This document shows, in pieces, positions 39,113 through 51,434 of a stretch of DNA of 64,000 nt. The translations under genes and the position numbers were made by a program. The stretch covers positions 29,457,080-29,521,079 of the forward strand of contig CM072886.1 of the NCBI GenBank assembly GCA_037013685.1, in the 5' to 3' direction. The stretch's first letter is position 1. Every line of letters begins with the position of its first letter. Source of the DNA: Acridotheres tristis (lineage: Eukaryota; Chordata; Aves; Passeriformes; Sturnidae). The notes beneath the pieces were generated by a model, which saw nothing but the letters and a program-made list of their open reading frames with translations, made no database searches and was not told the origin of the DNA.

Positions 39113-42100
39113 AGTTTTCATAACAAGCCATTATGCATTTCTTCACTGCTCCACAGTTACCACCACTATAATAAAAAGGAATTTGCATTGTTGGAGTTGC
39201 CTTTGATTAAGATGACTCAAAAGCAAAGCCAAAGACTCTGCCTGGAATAAAAATAAATAAATTTGAAAAAATACTCTAACAAGCATGATGCAGTAGAGTA
39301 AATTTAAATTACTTGCTGCCTGCAGCTGTCTATCTTGCTCCATCTAGACAGATGTTGCTGCTTTTGAGACAAGAATGTGAATCAGCTCTTGGACCCCTAC
39401 AATTGCCAGTCCAGTCTGCCTTCAACTGAAGTTTATATACTGACTTAGAAATTTACAATGGTTCCAAAGCAGAATTACAGGAATAGCAGATGTTTTTTGT
39501 TCACTGACAGCGATATTCCTCTGACAGGTAAGGGGAACAGCAGCAGACCTTTAGTTGCATGACTTTATTCTGTGCACTGCACACTGAGGGGTTGACCCTG
39601 CTATGACTAAGGTAAGTTCTACAGTTCTAATGCAAATATCACTTAGAGTGCTTCTTCAATTTAACTGTGACTCTATAGCTTTGAGGATTGTAGATTGTCT
39701 GCTCAGGAGAGAAGCATAGGCCTAATTCTAAATTGGCTGAAATAATGTCATAAATAATATAATTTTCCCCATTTTTTTTGCTCCAAGCAACCCACATAAG
39801 AATAGTCTATTATAACAGTTACAGATTATCTAATACAGTAATATATGTCATTTCCCTATATTAAACTCTGAGGCTAGGTAAATAATGAGCAATGTTTTAT
39901 GTTCCTAGGAAACTCATTTTCCATGGTTCTATGCTCTGATATCAACACTCACTGTGTGTCCAAGTCTTGTCTTCATAGCTAAGTAATACTTTGTCAGGCT
40001 TAGGTTATAGCAATGTTGCCAAAAGGCAAATAGCAATCAGTAACACTTCTGTATTCAAATGTAAAATATAAAAATAATATTTTTCCAAGAAATATAGAAT
40101 ATGACATTTTGGTTGCTGTGATTTTCATGTATAGTAACAGAAGCAACAAAAAGATGTCATTGTACACTATGGAAAGATATCAGTATTTGTAGTTCCTTCC
40201 AGTCATATGGCACTGTAATGGCAAGGATCACAGAAGCCATTTCAAAGCCAAGTCCTATCAACTCTGGGACTACAAGTTTTTTCATCTTTTTCTACCTCAT
40301 TTCTTGGCGTGGCTCAAAAGATATAGTTCTTGGCTCAGAGAGATGCAGCTTTCACTCTGCTTAAGAATTCTTGAAATAAAAAGGGGCCAAGATTTTCTAA
40401 AAGGACTGTAGATTTTCCATGCCTTAGTGTCTGGGGGCTCAACTTAACTAGTTGAAATTCAAATGCTCTCTAAGTTGTATGTTGAACTTTTAAATGAAAT
40501 CTCCCTATAATGACCAGCTGCTTTGAAAAGCCAAGCGGTTCTTCTCCAGATTAATTATGAAAAATTAATTTTAGCTGTTGTTGTTCTGGCTCACCCAAAT
40601 GAACTTATATTCTGAGAACAAGTAAGATACACCAGGTGCTGCAGCTGACTTACTGCCTATTGGGGTATTAAAGCACCTAAAAGTCACCTATATTCCACTC
40701 AGTAATGTGGCTTTAAGTTATTAATTAGTAACTTACAAAAAGCATTTATCTGTCTTGGTGGCAGTTGCTATTTCAGCTTCCCTTATTTTTCTGACAGAAA
40801 AGGAAACACAAAGCTGCATTCCAGGCGTTTCTATGATGAGGCAAGAGACTGCAGCTGTAGACCTGAAGCAAAAGGGTGAGGTAATTTAGTCCCCAGAGAC
40901 TTGGTAAATATTAACTGTAAAAAAGAAAGTTAAAGTAACCAAAAATATACTCCATTATATTGATGAGTCAGTTTTACAATGGCCAAAAGAATGTTATCTT
41001 GAGATTAGCTGTGTCCTGTAAATATTTTTATGGGTTTTCATGTATTTATACAACACCAGTCATTTCAACCCATTGCCCCCCCTCCCCATCCCTGAATCCC
41101 CTCAGGATTTAAATATTTGGTTTCAAGTTCAAATTGGCTTAGTTCTGACCTCTCTGCACTGCAGTTTCTGTCCAGAGCCAAAGTGTTAAGGCAAAGACTA
41201 GCAGTGAGGGCACAGCTTGCACACGGGGGAGTGATTTAACCCAACCTTGGAAGGCCCAGAATTCTGGCAGCCTCTGGGCATGTTGGGGAGGATAGGAGTG
41301 GGTGCCCCTTTGTTGGGGGCAGCCCCCCCTTGCCAGTTCATCCCATATCTGAATGGCAGTGCTCAAAGGGGGAGAAAGGAGGCTCTGTTGCCCCTTCTCT
41401 TGATCCAGCCTTGCATTGTTGAGGTACAAATGTACTCATTCCCTATGGATATGCCACTATACCTAAACTCCCACAGCAGTGTGATCCAGCCCATTCCCAC
41501 ATCGAAACACTTCCCAAACATACAATGAATTAATAATTTACCATCCAGCTGAGATAATTTCAATGAGGCATCTAATGCCTAATTTAGGTTAAGGTTCTGT
41601 TGAAAAGCTTTGGCATTACACAGTAGAGAGTGTTGCTGGTAACTTTAGGCAAATCCCATAGTAGAATCAAGAAGCCAGAGCTAAGCATTACATTTCTCAC
41701 ACTTTGCCTGAGAAAAGACATTTTTCTGAGTGGTCACAGAAAAAATGCTGCTGGTTTGTGAAAAAATTGTTGCACAAAATACATAATGTTGACAGAAAGT
41801 ACCAGAGGCTAAGAAGCTGCCTACTAGAGAAGAGCCTTAAAAATTAAACTACTCAGTCACACTGCTTGTAGGTTATGCTGTGAATCCTGAATTTTATAGG
41901 GGAATCCTTCCTGTAGGAAGAGTGGATGATCACCTCTGCTTCCAGGAGCCTGGCAGCTAAGTGTGAAACATGTATTTGGATCTATTTGGGCTTACACCCA
42001 CATAAAGAAGAACAAGAACAGACATCTCAGCTTTAAATATCAATTCTTTGAAGTAACAAACTTCACAGAAGGAGGATGCTTTATCCTAACATTTCTTCTC

Positions 42101-43840
42101 CTGTGAAAAACGTTTCGTGACCAAGTATAATGATACTCTTCTTGCTTGTGTTTTCACCCTACTCCTCAGTTTAATCTATTAGGTTGTCTTTAAGGATCAA
42201 TGAATATGCAGCTTTGGAGAAGTGTGTAGACAGACTGCCCTTATATCTGAGGTGATATCTATGGTATCTATTATCTATGCAGAGAACTTCTTCTTCAGAG
42301 AAAAGAAGAAAAATTCTCCATATTTTCTGACCAAAATCTACCCTTTGACTTTGAAACCTTACCATTATTTGGCTATTTAATTATTTAAGCATATGTGCAA
42401 TACTCAAACCTTTCTAAAGAGTCTCTGAGGGATGATGCTTAGAATCATAAGTCCAAAAAATAAAAAGTTAACAAGTTTATCTGTAGAAAATGATCAAAGG
42501 AAAGAATCTTGGAAATGTGATGTTAGAGGGCAATATTCAGGGTTGAAAACCAGAGTGCTTTGAAAAGTCTTGGCCTAAAATATGTGATGACAGAAAATAT
42601 TCAGGAATACATGAAGAGGAATGAATTATATGTGTAAGTTGACATTAATATTTGGAGTGTCCAAGGTGAATAAAAAAAATAGCAGTAATCCAGTGTAAAA
42701 AGATGGTATATCAGATGACTGCCTCAGAATGTCTGTTTTTTATGCATTGACTGATTAGCTAAAAATTGACCTCCATTGAATTTAAATTTAATCTAAATAT
42801 GAAAGGATATTTTTTTTCATTCCTTTCAGGCATGTGCAGAGGAATCTGACAAAAATGCTTTCTAAGAATGCAAAAGATACCATATATTCACTGGTCATAC
42901 CTACTTTTATCCCATTCATGACTCAAAATAAAAATGAAATTCATCTTGTTTCATTTAATCTCTCAAGAAACTACAAAACAATCTGCAAACACATTTTGCA
43001 AATTTTCTAAGGTGAGAAATGGACTCAAAATACAGTATAAATGTCCTACAAGAATAAGTGTATTAAAATATAATTCATTAAAGATAGAATTCATATAGAA
43101 ATACAGGATTTTTCAATAGGAAATATGGACTTTGTGCAAAGTCCTATTCAGGAATTCAGTGCTATTTTGGAATGTTCTTGCTTTCCTCTTAGGCAAATGT
43201 ATTACTCTCCTCAAACACAGCTGAAGGGGCATTAGATAGGTAATATAAATCACTTGAAAAACAGGAAATGGGTAAACTCAAGTCTGAATTATGTCTTCTC
43301 ATATACACTAAGGTTTAGTTTCATGTTCTCTAATTTTACTGTTGTAGAAGTTAACTGTCTGGTTGAAGGTAGTGATCAAATCCTCCACAGTCATTACCAG
43401 AGCAAGATATCTATTTCCAGAGGTCTTTTGTCTCCGATATTAAATACCTATTTTATGCCCTTGTATTTTCTTGCCTTTCTTTGTTTTTGGACATTGGAGA
43501 CTAGATAACTAATTTCAGTGTAGACTAAAAAACTTAAACAAAGTGTGGCAAGATAAGACTGAAGCAGTTAAGAGAGTAGAAAATAGAGACATATACTCCA
43601 AATCATTCAGATAATGGAGGTATCTTGACTCAGTTTTCATAGTTACATTCTCAGCTATCTAAATATAATTTTGAAGATGGGCTATGTGCTCCTAAAACAC
43701 AGTAGTACTTTAGAGAATGTTATTTTCATGGATTAAATGATGTTAATGAGATGGTATCAGATACCTACACTTTCACTGGATCTTCTGATTCAGAAACAGA
43801 GTAAAGTCACAACAGTTAAAATAATCTTATGTCAGTCTTA
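39113..43840. other. Intergenic stretch with a GC-richer block
   Basis: Mostly AT-rich and without genes. The segment about 41050-41520 is clearly more GC-rich, with C runs at about 41074-41080 and 41330-41336. It has no protein match I recognise and could be an old LTR or other insertion. Confidence 0.45.
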
Positions 43841-43843
43841 TAG

Positions 43844-43867
43844 CTTAATTGATTAATTAATTAATAT
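43844..43867. promoter_or_regulatory. Homeodomain-type TAAT/ATTA cluster
   Basis: A 24-base AT-only run apart from one G, with four overlapping TTAATT/ATTAATTA units after a CTTAATTGATT start. This matches paired-type and LIM homeodomain cores. Function is inferred only, and it may be simple AT sequence. Confidence 0.3.
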
Positions 43868-44046
43868 GGACAATATTACCAAAACATATGATGAACTTAT
43901 GACCAGTAGACCCACTGTCAAGAGTCCTTCACTGATACCCCTCTGTCTCATCTGCTTGTCCAAGACCTTCAGTTTTAGATATCATGGTGTTTCCTCCTCC
44001 ACCAGTTCCATAGTGACACAGACTGCATTGATAAAATGATCAGGGA

Positions 44047-44083
44047 TGAGCACAGGAAGTTGATCCCCGATTTCCTGTGCTCA
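44047..44083. repeat. Perfect 12-bp inverted repeat, 13-base loop
   Basis: Arms tgagcacaggaa (44047-44058) and ttcctgtgctca (44072-44083). On the plus strand a T-poor loop follows an arm, and an AATAAA lies just beyond it (44090-44095). Transcribed RNA could form a short stable hairpin. Confidence 0.8.
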
Positions 44084-47000
44084 GCTCTGAATAAAAATGG
44101 TGAAGACCCTTATTACCCCTCTGTCTATGAAGTCAGGAAAGCAAAACAATGGCAAACAAATGCAGAAAAGAAAGGCAACCAAGGAATTTATCAATAAAAT
44201 TACACTGATAGAGGGTGGGGAAAGGGAATGAACATGCCATTTGCTGATTAATTGTGCATTTGATTTTTAATATGACTTGTAGCTTGAAAACTGAATTTTG
44301 GCAGAAAGTCAAAAAAAACTATCATCAATTCAGAAAATGTATTTAGGATGGCAAAGAGGATTTTTTGGTATCAGTTGCTTAAAGTGTTCTTGACAAACAG
44401 CCCACCAACAGCAGGCTTAGTCAAGCACCTCTAGCATAAGAAAATATTTGCTGCTGACTTCACTGGTATTATTATTTCATCCATTCTCTTCAAAACAATA
44501 TGATGCTTCACAAGCTCAAGTTCTTCTCTAGATTAGAGGATTTAGAAAAAAATGGAGTCTGTGAAATAATGATCTCAGTGGCTGGAAAGCAATTACCTAT
44601 TCTCCTAAACTGGGTTGCAAAGATCTCATCTTGAATAAAGGCAATTTTGACACACCTATCTACAGTTCATTGTACAATTTGTGATGGTCACAGTAATAGT
44701 TTTCTTAGCAGAGAAAAGTTGTTTGCTTTATTTGTAAAGGCAGACAAAAGGTCTACTCTTATTTCAAATATTCTCTTTGCAGAAGAGACTTTTCTTCACA
44801 GTCTTAAGGGTAAGCAGTCAGATTGGATGTAGTTCTTATAACACAGAGCTTTACAAGTAAGTAGGCTTTTGACTTTGATGAGAGAAGATATGAAATTTTA
44901 GTTTTCTTCCAGCTGCCACAATGGACCCTGAAAGAAGAGCCTTCAGGCTTCTGCACTCTGCTAATCCAAAACCCCCTTGTCTCTGCATTGATGCATATTG
45001 AATTATTGTATTTTGTACCCCACCTTTGCTTCCTTGCCACTAGCAAATATAAATTATTTTTATCCTTTCCTTAGGAAGATAATACAACAGAAACAAACCA
45101 ACCAGGAGATAGGATCACTTTCAGCAACAGAACACCATAGATAAGGCACTTGAAATATGTCCTGCACCAATGCAGTATTTCTGCAGGGTTTTCACTAATG
45201 ACTGGCCTGAAACTCTCTTGTGTAACAAAAATTTCAACACATAAAGGAATCTCAATGAAACATTAAACATAGTTTTGGTGGAAAGTAGAGCATTATGGGG
45301 TATATGGGTGAATGAGAGAGAAAGTCCAAAGAAAGTGTGTCTGCTAAACTTGTACAGTCATTGCTATATAAAAATGTACACACTTGAATATTAGATTTAT
45401 GCAGGACAAAAGCTTATCATAAATCTACTAATAAAGGCGAGACTACAGATTTGCAAACATGAACTGGAAAGCAACCCTGAAACTACAGAAAACTATATTA
45501 CCAGTCAAAACTGTCAAAGAAAAAGCTCTATGAACAATGAAGTACACATATACCTGGGAGTCTTCTGGGACTTTATGAGACAGTAAATCAGTTAATTGTG
45601 AAATTTTCTATCCAGCAATAGCAAAGTTGCATTAAAGCTATGTGGTTTGCTGCTCAGATTAATTATTTGCCTTTGAGGATGTGGGTTGCATTGGAAAGCA
45701 GATGAATGCCGAAAAATCTATGTGAGATTTTTAATTGTCTGTATATGTCCTAGCCACTTGTAACTGAAAAACATGATTAACAGTCTCTTCCACTGCCTTA
45801 TAAGTATTCAATTTTATTAATTCTACCATAACTTTTCCATCCAAATGATTTGAATGCAAAAAAAGCCTTGTTAATTAAATAAATAAACAGGCTACTTCAG
45901 GGCTCAGAAAATCCCTGGTGGAATGACACAGCTGCCAAACATAACTAGATGCAGAAATGGTAAAAATGGGTTGTGATGATCAACCAGAGATCTACAGATA
46001 TTGCAAATGATGCTGCAGTGGAAACATTGTAGGGAGCTTATGGAACAGTATGGAGCTATGATTGCCAAGATCCTAGTCCCATAACCTGTTGCTCCTGAGC
46101 TAATTTTGCCAATGTGGGAGTAAAATGAACTAGAGAGCATAAAAGACTCAGTAATTCAGTGTAAAGAGTGGATGTCTGTGTAGTCAAAACTGCCATGGCT
46201 GAAGCCAGTAAGAATGTATATACTAAAATGAGTATGTCCAGGATGCAATCCTTTATACTCTTTATCTTTTATTATAGCCCCTGTTTTGAAACATTTATAC
46301 TCTCCAATGCAATGATTCTTTTATGCTGTTAAGTAAACCCAAGGAACAGCTTTCGAATAAAAAAAAATCTTAATAAAATAGAACCGTTATTACAGAATTT
46401 GTCAACTTTTCCACACATGTTGAGTAGCCCTTGCTAATAGGCTTTTTATATATTTCCCAAGTGTTAACCTTTCCCCCCCTTTTCTGTGTGTAAAATGAGT
46501 GAGTGTCTGTGCGCATGTGCACACAAGTGTGGCACACTGAATGCAGTTACATTTTCCATTTAGATTCCTCTTGCCCTTTTGGTAGTGAAGCTGGGAAATA
46601 TTATATTACACAGAAAGTTTTACTCCCAATAAAATGTAACTCTTTCTGTGACTGCCTTCTGTGCATGTTCTGGACCACCGTGTGTTTTAATGAATTTCCA
46701 CTCTTTCTTGTAATGGAACACTGTGAGGCAACGTGTAATGGTACCAGGGCTGAGCAAGTCCCTGTTTCCTTCCCAGGCCTACACAGGACTGCATTATGTT
46801 ATGTCATGCTTCTGATAATGTCCTAGTCAGAAGAGTGCCACATGTTACAGAAACTGCTCTGCCATCTGCTTTGGCCAGGTGTGTTCACTGAACCTCAGTT
46901 ACATCACTTTACAACTGCCTCACTGTTTCCTTTTTCCACATATATTCCTTCCCATCTGTCCCTTAAAATATTCACACACTTTCTCCTGATTTATAGGTGG

Positions 47001-50000
47001 CATTCATAGCAAATATTTTCTCACTGGTCCTTATTGTAACTTTCCATGGGACATGTCCTATTCCTCTTCTTTTCTTCAATGATCCAACAAACTTCCAATC
47101 TTGCACATTCAATCCTTCTTTCCTTTGATGACATTCAAGTGATGCAGTGAATAAAAATGATATGAAAGAGAAGACATTAATGGTAGGAGCAGAGTAGCTG
47201 GGTGGGTTACAGTTCAGAGGAGATTCTCATTTAAATGCCTTAGGATCCAAGACCTGTTCTATTTTTTTCACCAGCCCATCACACTTGCCCTGGCAGATTA
47301 GCAAAGGAATGTTTTGAAAAATTCTCCAGTAGATTGATCCAGTTTGAGGACTTTATATGCTACAAAAGGAAGACATAAGTCCTAAAGAAGAGTTTTGGAA
47401 AGTCTGTTAGGTGTCTTCAAATAACTAGTTTACTGTTATATGGAAATAATAAGAAAATAAATATATTTTATAAGCTACAAAGTCTAAAGATTGTTCCTGT
47501 GTTCTAAAGAAATGCCTCAAAATCCAAACTTGAGACACATCTGCTCATAATTTCCAAGGAAACAGTTTCATTCAATTAAATAATTGTTAAGCTGTCAGCC
47601 ATAGTATGAGATCCAAGCTTTAAGTGGACTTCTGTATTCACATTTTTCCTTTTCTTGCATAGGACATCAGTCTGAGGGCAAGCTTGCTTTTCATTCCTGT
47701 TGTCTTGCAAGGCTCTTTTATGAGTCTGGTCTGAAGTTTTACCCTGCAGGTGAGTTCTACAAATTAATTATATAGTACCTCAGAAATCAGTCCTCAGCAA
47801 ATTCTACCTCACTCAGGGCTATTACCTGACATCATCTAACATTGTCTACACTTTTTAAGATACATCAGAAATGCTGATATTCTTCAGATATTTTATAAGA
47901 GCTTACGTCTAAAACATGTATTTAAAGGTGAATGCAGAGAGCATATAGTCTTTACTTTTCTAACCAAGATAAGGAAAAACAATTATCTTATTCTTATTCC
48001 AGCATTAGCCCTGCAGGTTGACAAGGAAAGTTCTAAATCTTGTGATTTAGATTCACTAGCATTTTCCCTTTCAGTTAAGCCAGTTTAAGAAGTTTCCTCT
48101 ATTGTCCTTTCTCATATGTCCCAACCCCTTGGATTACTGCTCATTTCACCCTGCTAGTTCACTGGCTTGTAGGCTGCACTGTAAGATGGATCAGGGAAAT
48201 TACCCAGGTTTAAAAAAAAAAGCATAAATTGATCCATTATACCATGTACATCTAAAAATATTTGCATACGAGTAGCCAACAGTAAATCGGAGATGAAGTG
48301 AATGACCAAGAAATAAAAAATTGAAGGTTCTTTATACAGTCTTTATATGATCTTGCCATAGAGAACAGCTTTGTCTGTGTTTACCAGATAACCCCTTATA
48401 ACAGTTCAAGGGACTTGGGAAGCTGTGCTGGAGCATTCAGGGCACACAGATGAAACAGTGTCATCAAGGGAGTTGATAAAGAGCCATGAAGACGCAACTC
48501 CATAAGAGCAACAACAACAAGAATCAACCTCATGGGTGAAATTATAAAGGAACTATATGTTCTTAAAACTGACAGTAACAGAATCTTCACCAAGCTCTTC
48601 TGAGATAAGTACAGAGCAACAACTATGTTGTTTTGGCAATCGAAACAATTAGCTCAGGTGACATGATTGAAGCCATATAGTGACTGAAACCTTCCTATGA
48701 CTGTATTCTTGTGTTTCAAACAATAAACAAGCAAAAGCTTCAGTAGTGACATAGAAGGGATGTGTCTAGGTCAGAAAGTGCTGCAGGAAAGCAAGATTAT
48801 TTTTTAGTTTTAAATGTATCTGTAATGACTTTAAATGTCTTGAGTTTTAAGTTAGGCTATTTTAAAATTAAATGCCCTTAAAATACTGGGGTTTTTTTGT
48901 TTATTATAAAGGCCTATGTATTCCCACGTGACGTGATCTGAATTGCACATTTTCATGCAGCAGTGATGGGCTTCAGATCATGAGAAATGTAGTCTACTGA
49001 GTTATTTTTTTTAATAATGGATAGTGTGAGAGAGTAGTTAATAAGGAAATTTCTGCTTGTGTGGAGGTGAAGATACATTCTAGGACTTTGATATCCAAGG
49101 TCACTGTTTCTGATAAAATGAATAGTTGAAAGACCTACAGCAAAAGAAAATACTGGTGGTCAGTATTAAATTTTGTCTGATTTGAACAAACTCATGTCCA
49201 AAACTATATGATATTGAGAGTTGCTATTTCCTCAACAATTACATTCCTAGCAGCACTACTTACATCAGTTTAATAGTTGTGTGAGACTCCTCAGGAATTA
49301 GATCCAAAAATAAGTACATTTTATTAGCAGAAACTTCAGTCAGTCAAATGGATAGCCCTCTCTTGTGTAAAGGTTGCCTGAAAGGCAATTTTTAATTAGA
49401 GTAGCTTGTTAACAATAAAAGCTGGAATTTGCCTTGCAAAAGCACAGAAGGTCAAGTGATGGCTTGGCAAGTTGGTATAACCACATCACAAGTCATGAGG
49501 TACAATAAGAACTAAACAGAGCTGGATGCTTAAGTTCCTCCTGAAAAAAATGATCCCGTTATGAAAAAAGTCATTACAACTGGAAAACGGTTCCTGGTTC
49601 CACCCAGGAGATGCTTAAATTTGGAATTTCACACTTCTTGGACTGTTGTCCAAAAATTTGATGACTGCTAAGGCTACTTAATTAAAAAATAATAAGAAAA
49701 CACCATGAATTTTATGTTAGGAAATAAATTTGGAGGCCCACTGTACAATAAGGAAATAACTTGAAGTGTTACAATCCAGAAGTTCATGAATGAAAGCTGT
49801 AAGATTACACCAGGAATAGCTAAAAATAAAACAGATACATTTCTGATTGCTATAAAAAAGCCAATACTTACTAGTGGGTACCACACCAACTTTTAAATTA
49901 CCGTGCCTGTATTCATATGTGTCTTTAAGCATTGCTCTTTCAGATTTCCTTAATTATCTGGCACTGCAGGTATTGATATTAAAAGCTAATGTAAAAAAAA

Positions 50001-51424
50001 AAAGAAATTGCTGAACCCACACATTTTCAGATATAAGAAAAGGAGCACAAAGACAGGTATGTATTTATACATATTTATGTATATCTTCTGGGCATGTATT
50101 TCTTGTACATAGATGTACATACACATAATGAAAAGAGCAAGACATTACCAATGAGAAACGTGTATAACAAATACATTCCTAATACATGGAAGATAAGTAC
50201 TGTTAGTCTAAGCAATAGGGTTTGGAATGACTGTGAGTCTGGAATGGATTCATGGGTAACAAAATCAGGACTGACACTCTCAGCAGGTACAACAAGATCC
50301 TTAAACTATAACACATTGTCAAATACTCTCTCCATGTCACTTACACTAGAGAAAAATATTTTGCAAATATATAAACATCTCTAAAAATATACTTCGAGCT
50401 ATTTTTCTACTGAAATGTGTCTTAATTCCTGTAATTCATATGATGTCATAAGAATTCATGTCTTCTTAAGGTTTTAAAATGCATTTTTTTTCCCCCTCCA
50501 GAACTGAACTATATACTGTGTGTTATGGGGAATGAGAATTTTTCTCTCAAACCAATTTAAAGGTCTTACTTCTGTTCCTACAAGGCAACACTCCCCCCCA
50601 ACCACTGCACTTCAAATACATGTAATACTGCAGATATTGAACTTAATTATGCATTAACTAAGTTCACATTCTTAAATAGGCAAATAGTGAATTGAGTATC
50701 CTGAATAATTCTGAGTGCCAGCATTAGTGTACCAATGTATTTCATAATTTGTCTCCATTTGTCACAAAATGTCTGAGACTGGAAATCTGTCCTCTAGACT
50801 TCAGCCACTACCTTGTTTCTAGTGAATAGCAAAATTAGTCTAAAATCTATTTCTAACTCTGCTAAATGACACTGGCCCACTCTTATTTTTGAGAGAAGGG
50901 AGCTGCTTATTTTGTTTGGAAAAGAAGTCACTTGTGAAGTGCTTGAGATCAGCTGATATATGGAAATTCTGGAGCAGGTTGCAATAATGTTGGCAATATT
51001 GTCAAAACAAGTCTGTAACCATAATCATGTGCTTGCTCTATAATTTTGGATTGCTCATCTTAAGGAAGGTCACTGCAAGTGGGAACATAATACAGATGGC
51101 CAGGTTCAACAGCCATGATCATGTAAGCATGAGCCCTTCTTGTTTAATTTATGAGCTGAAAATTCATCCTAAGGTTTTCCATTGTCAAGTGTCTACCACA
51201 AATGTTACAACATGTTTGCCAGCATGGTCTTGAAGGTGAACCTCTGATGCACTGTTGTTGCCAGAAGGATGCCGCAGGACCTCGACCTCTTAAATAAGGA
51301 TTCCAGTGCTTCTGGCTCACATTCACAAACAACAATGACTCAAGCTGAGCTCAGGCTCTGATTGCAGCCTGCTAGTACAAAACTGTGTGTTAGCAGTCAT
51401 ATTCTTAGATATTCCCGCAATCAT

Positions 51425-51434
51425 CTGTCAATCA
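51425..51434 (-). promoter_or_regulatory. Exact PBX-MEIS/PREP composite motif
   Basis: The plus strand reads ctgtcaatca, the exact complement of TGATTGACAG, the composite site bound by PBX-MEIS heterodimers. One 10-base match can occur by chance in 64 kb at low but non-trivial odds. Confidence 0.35.
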
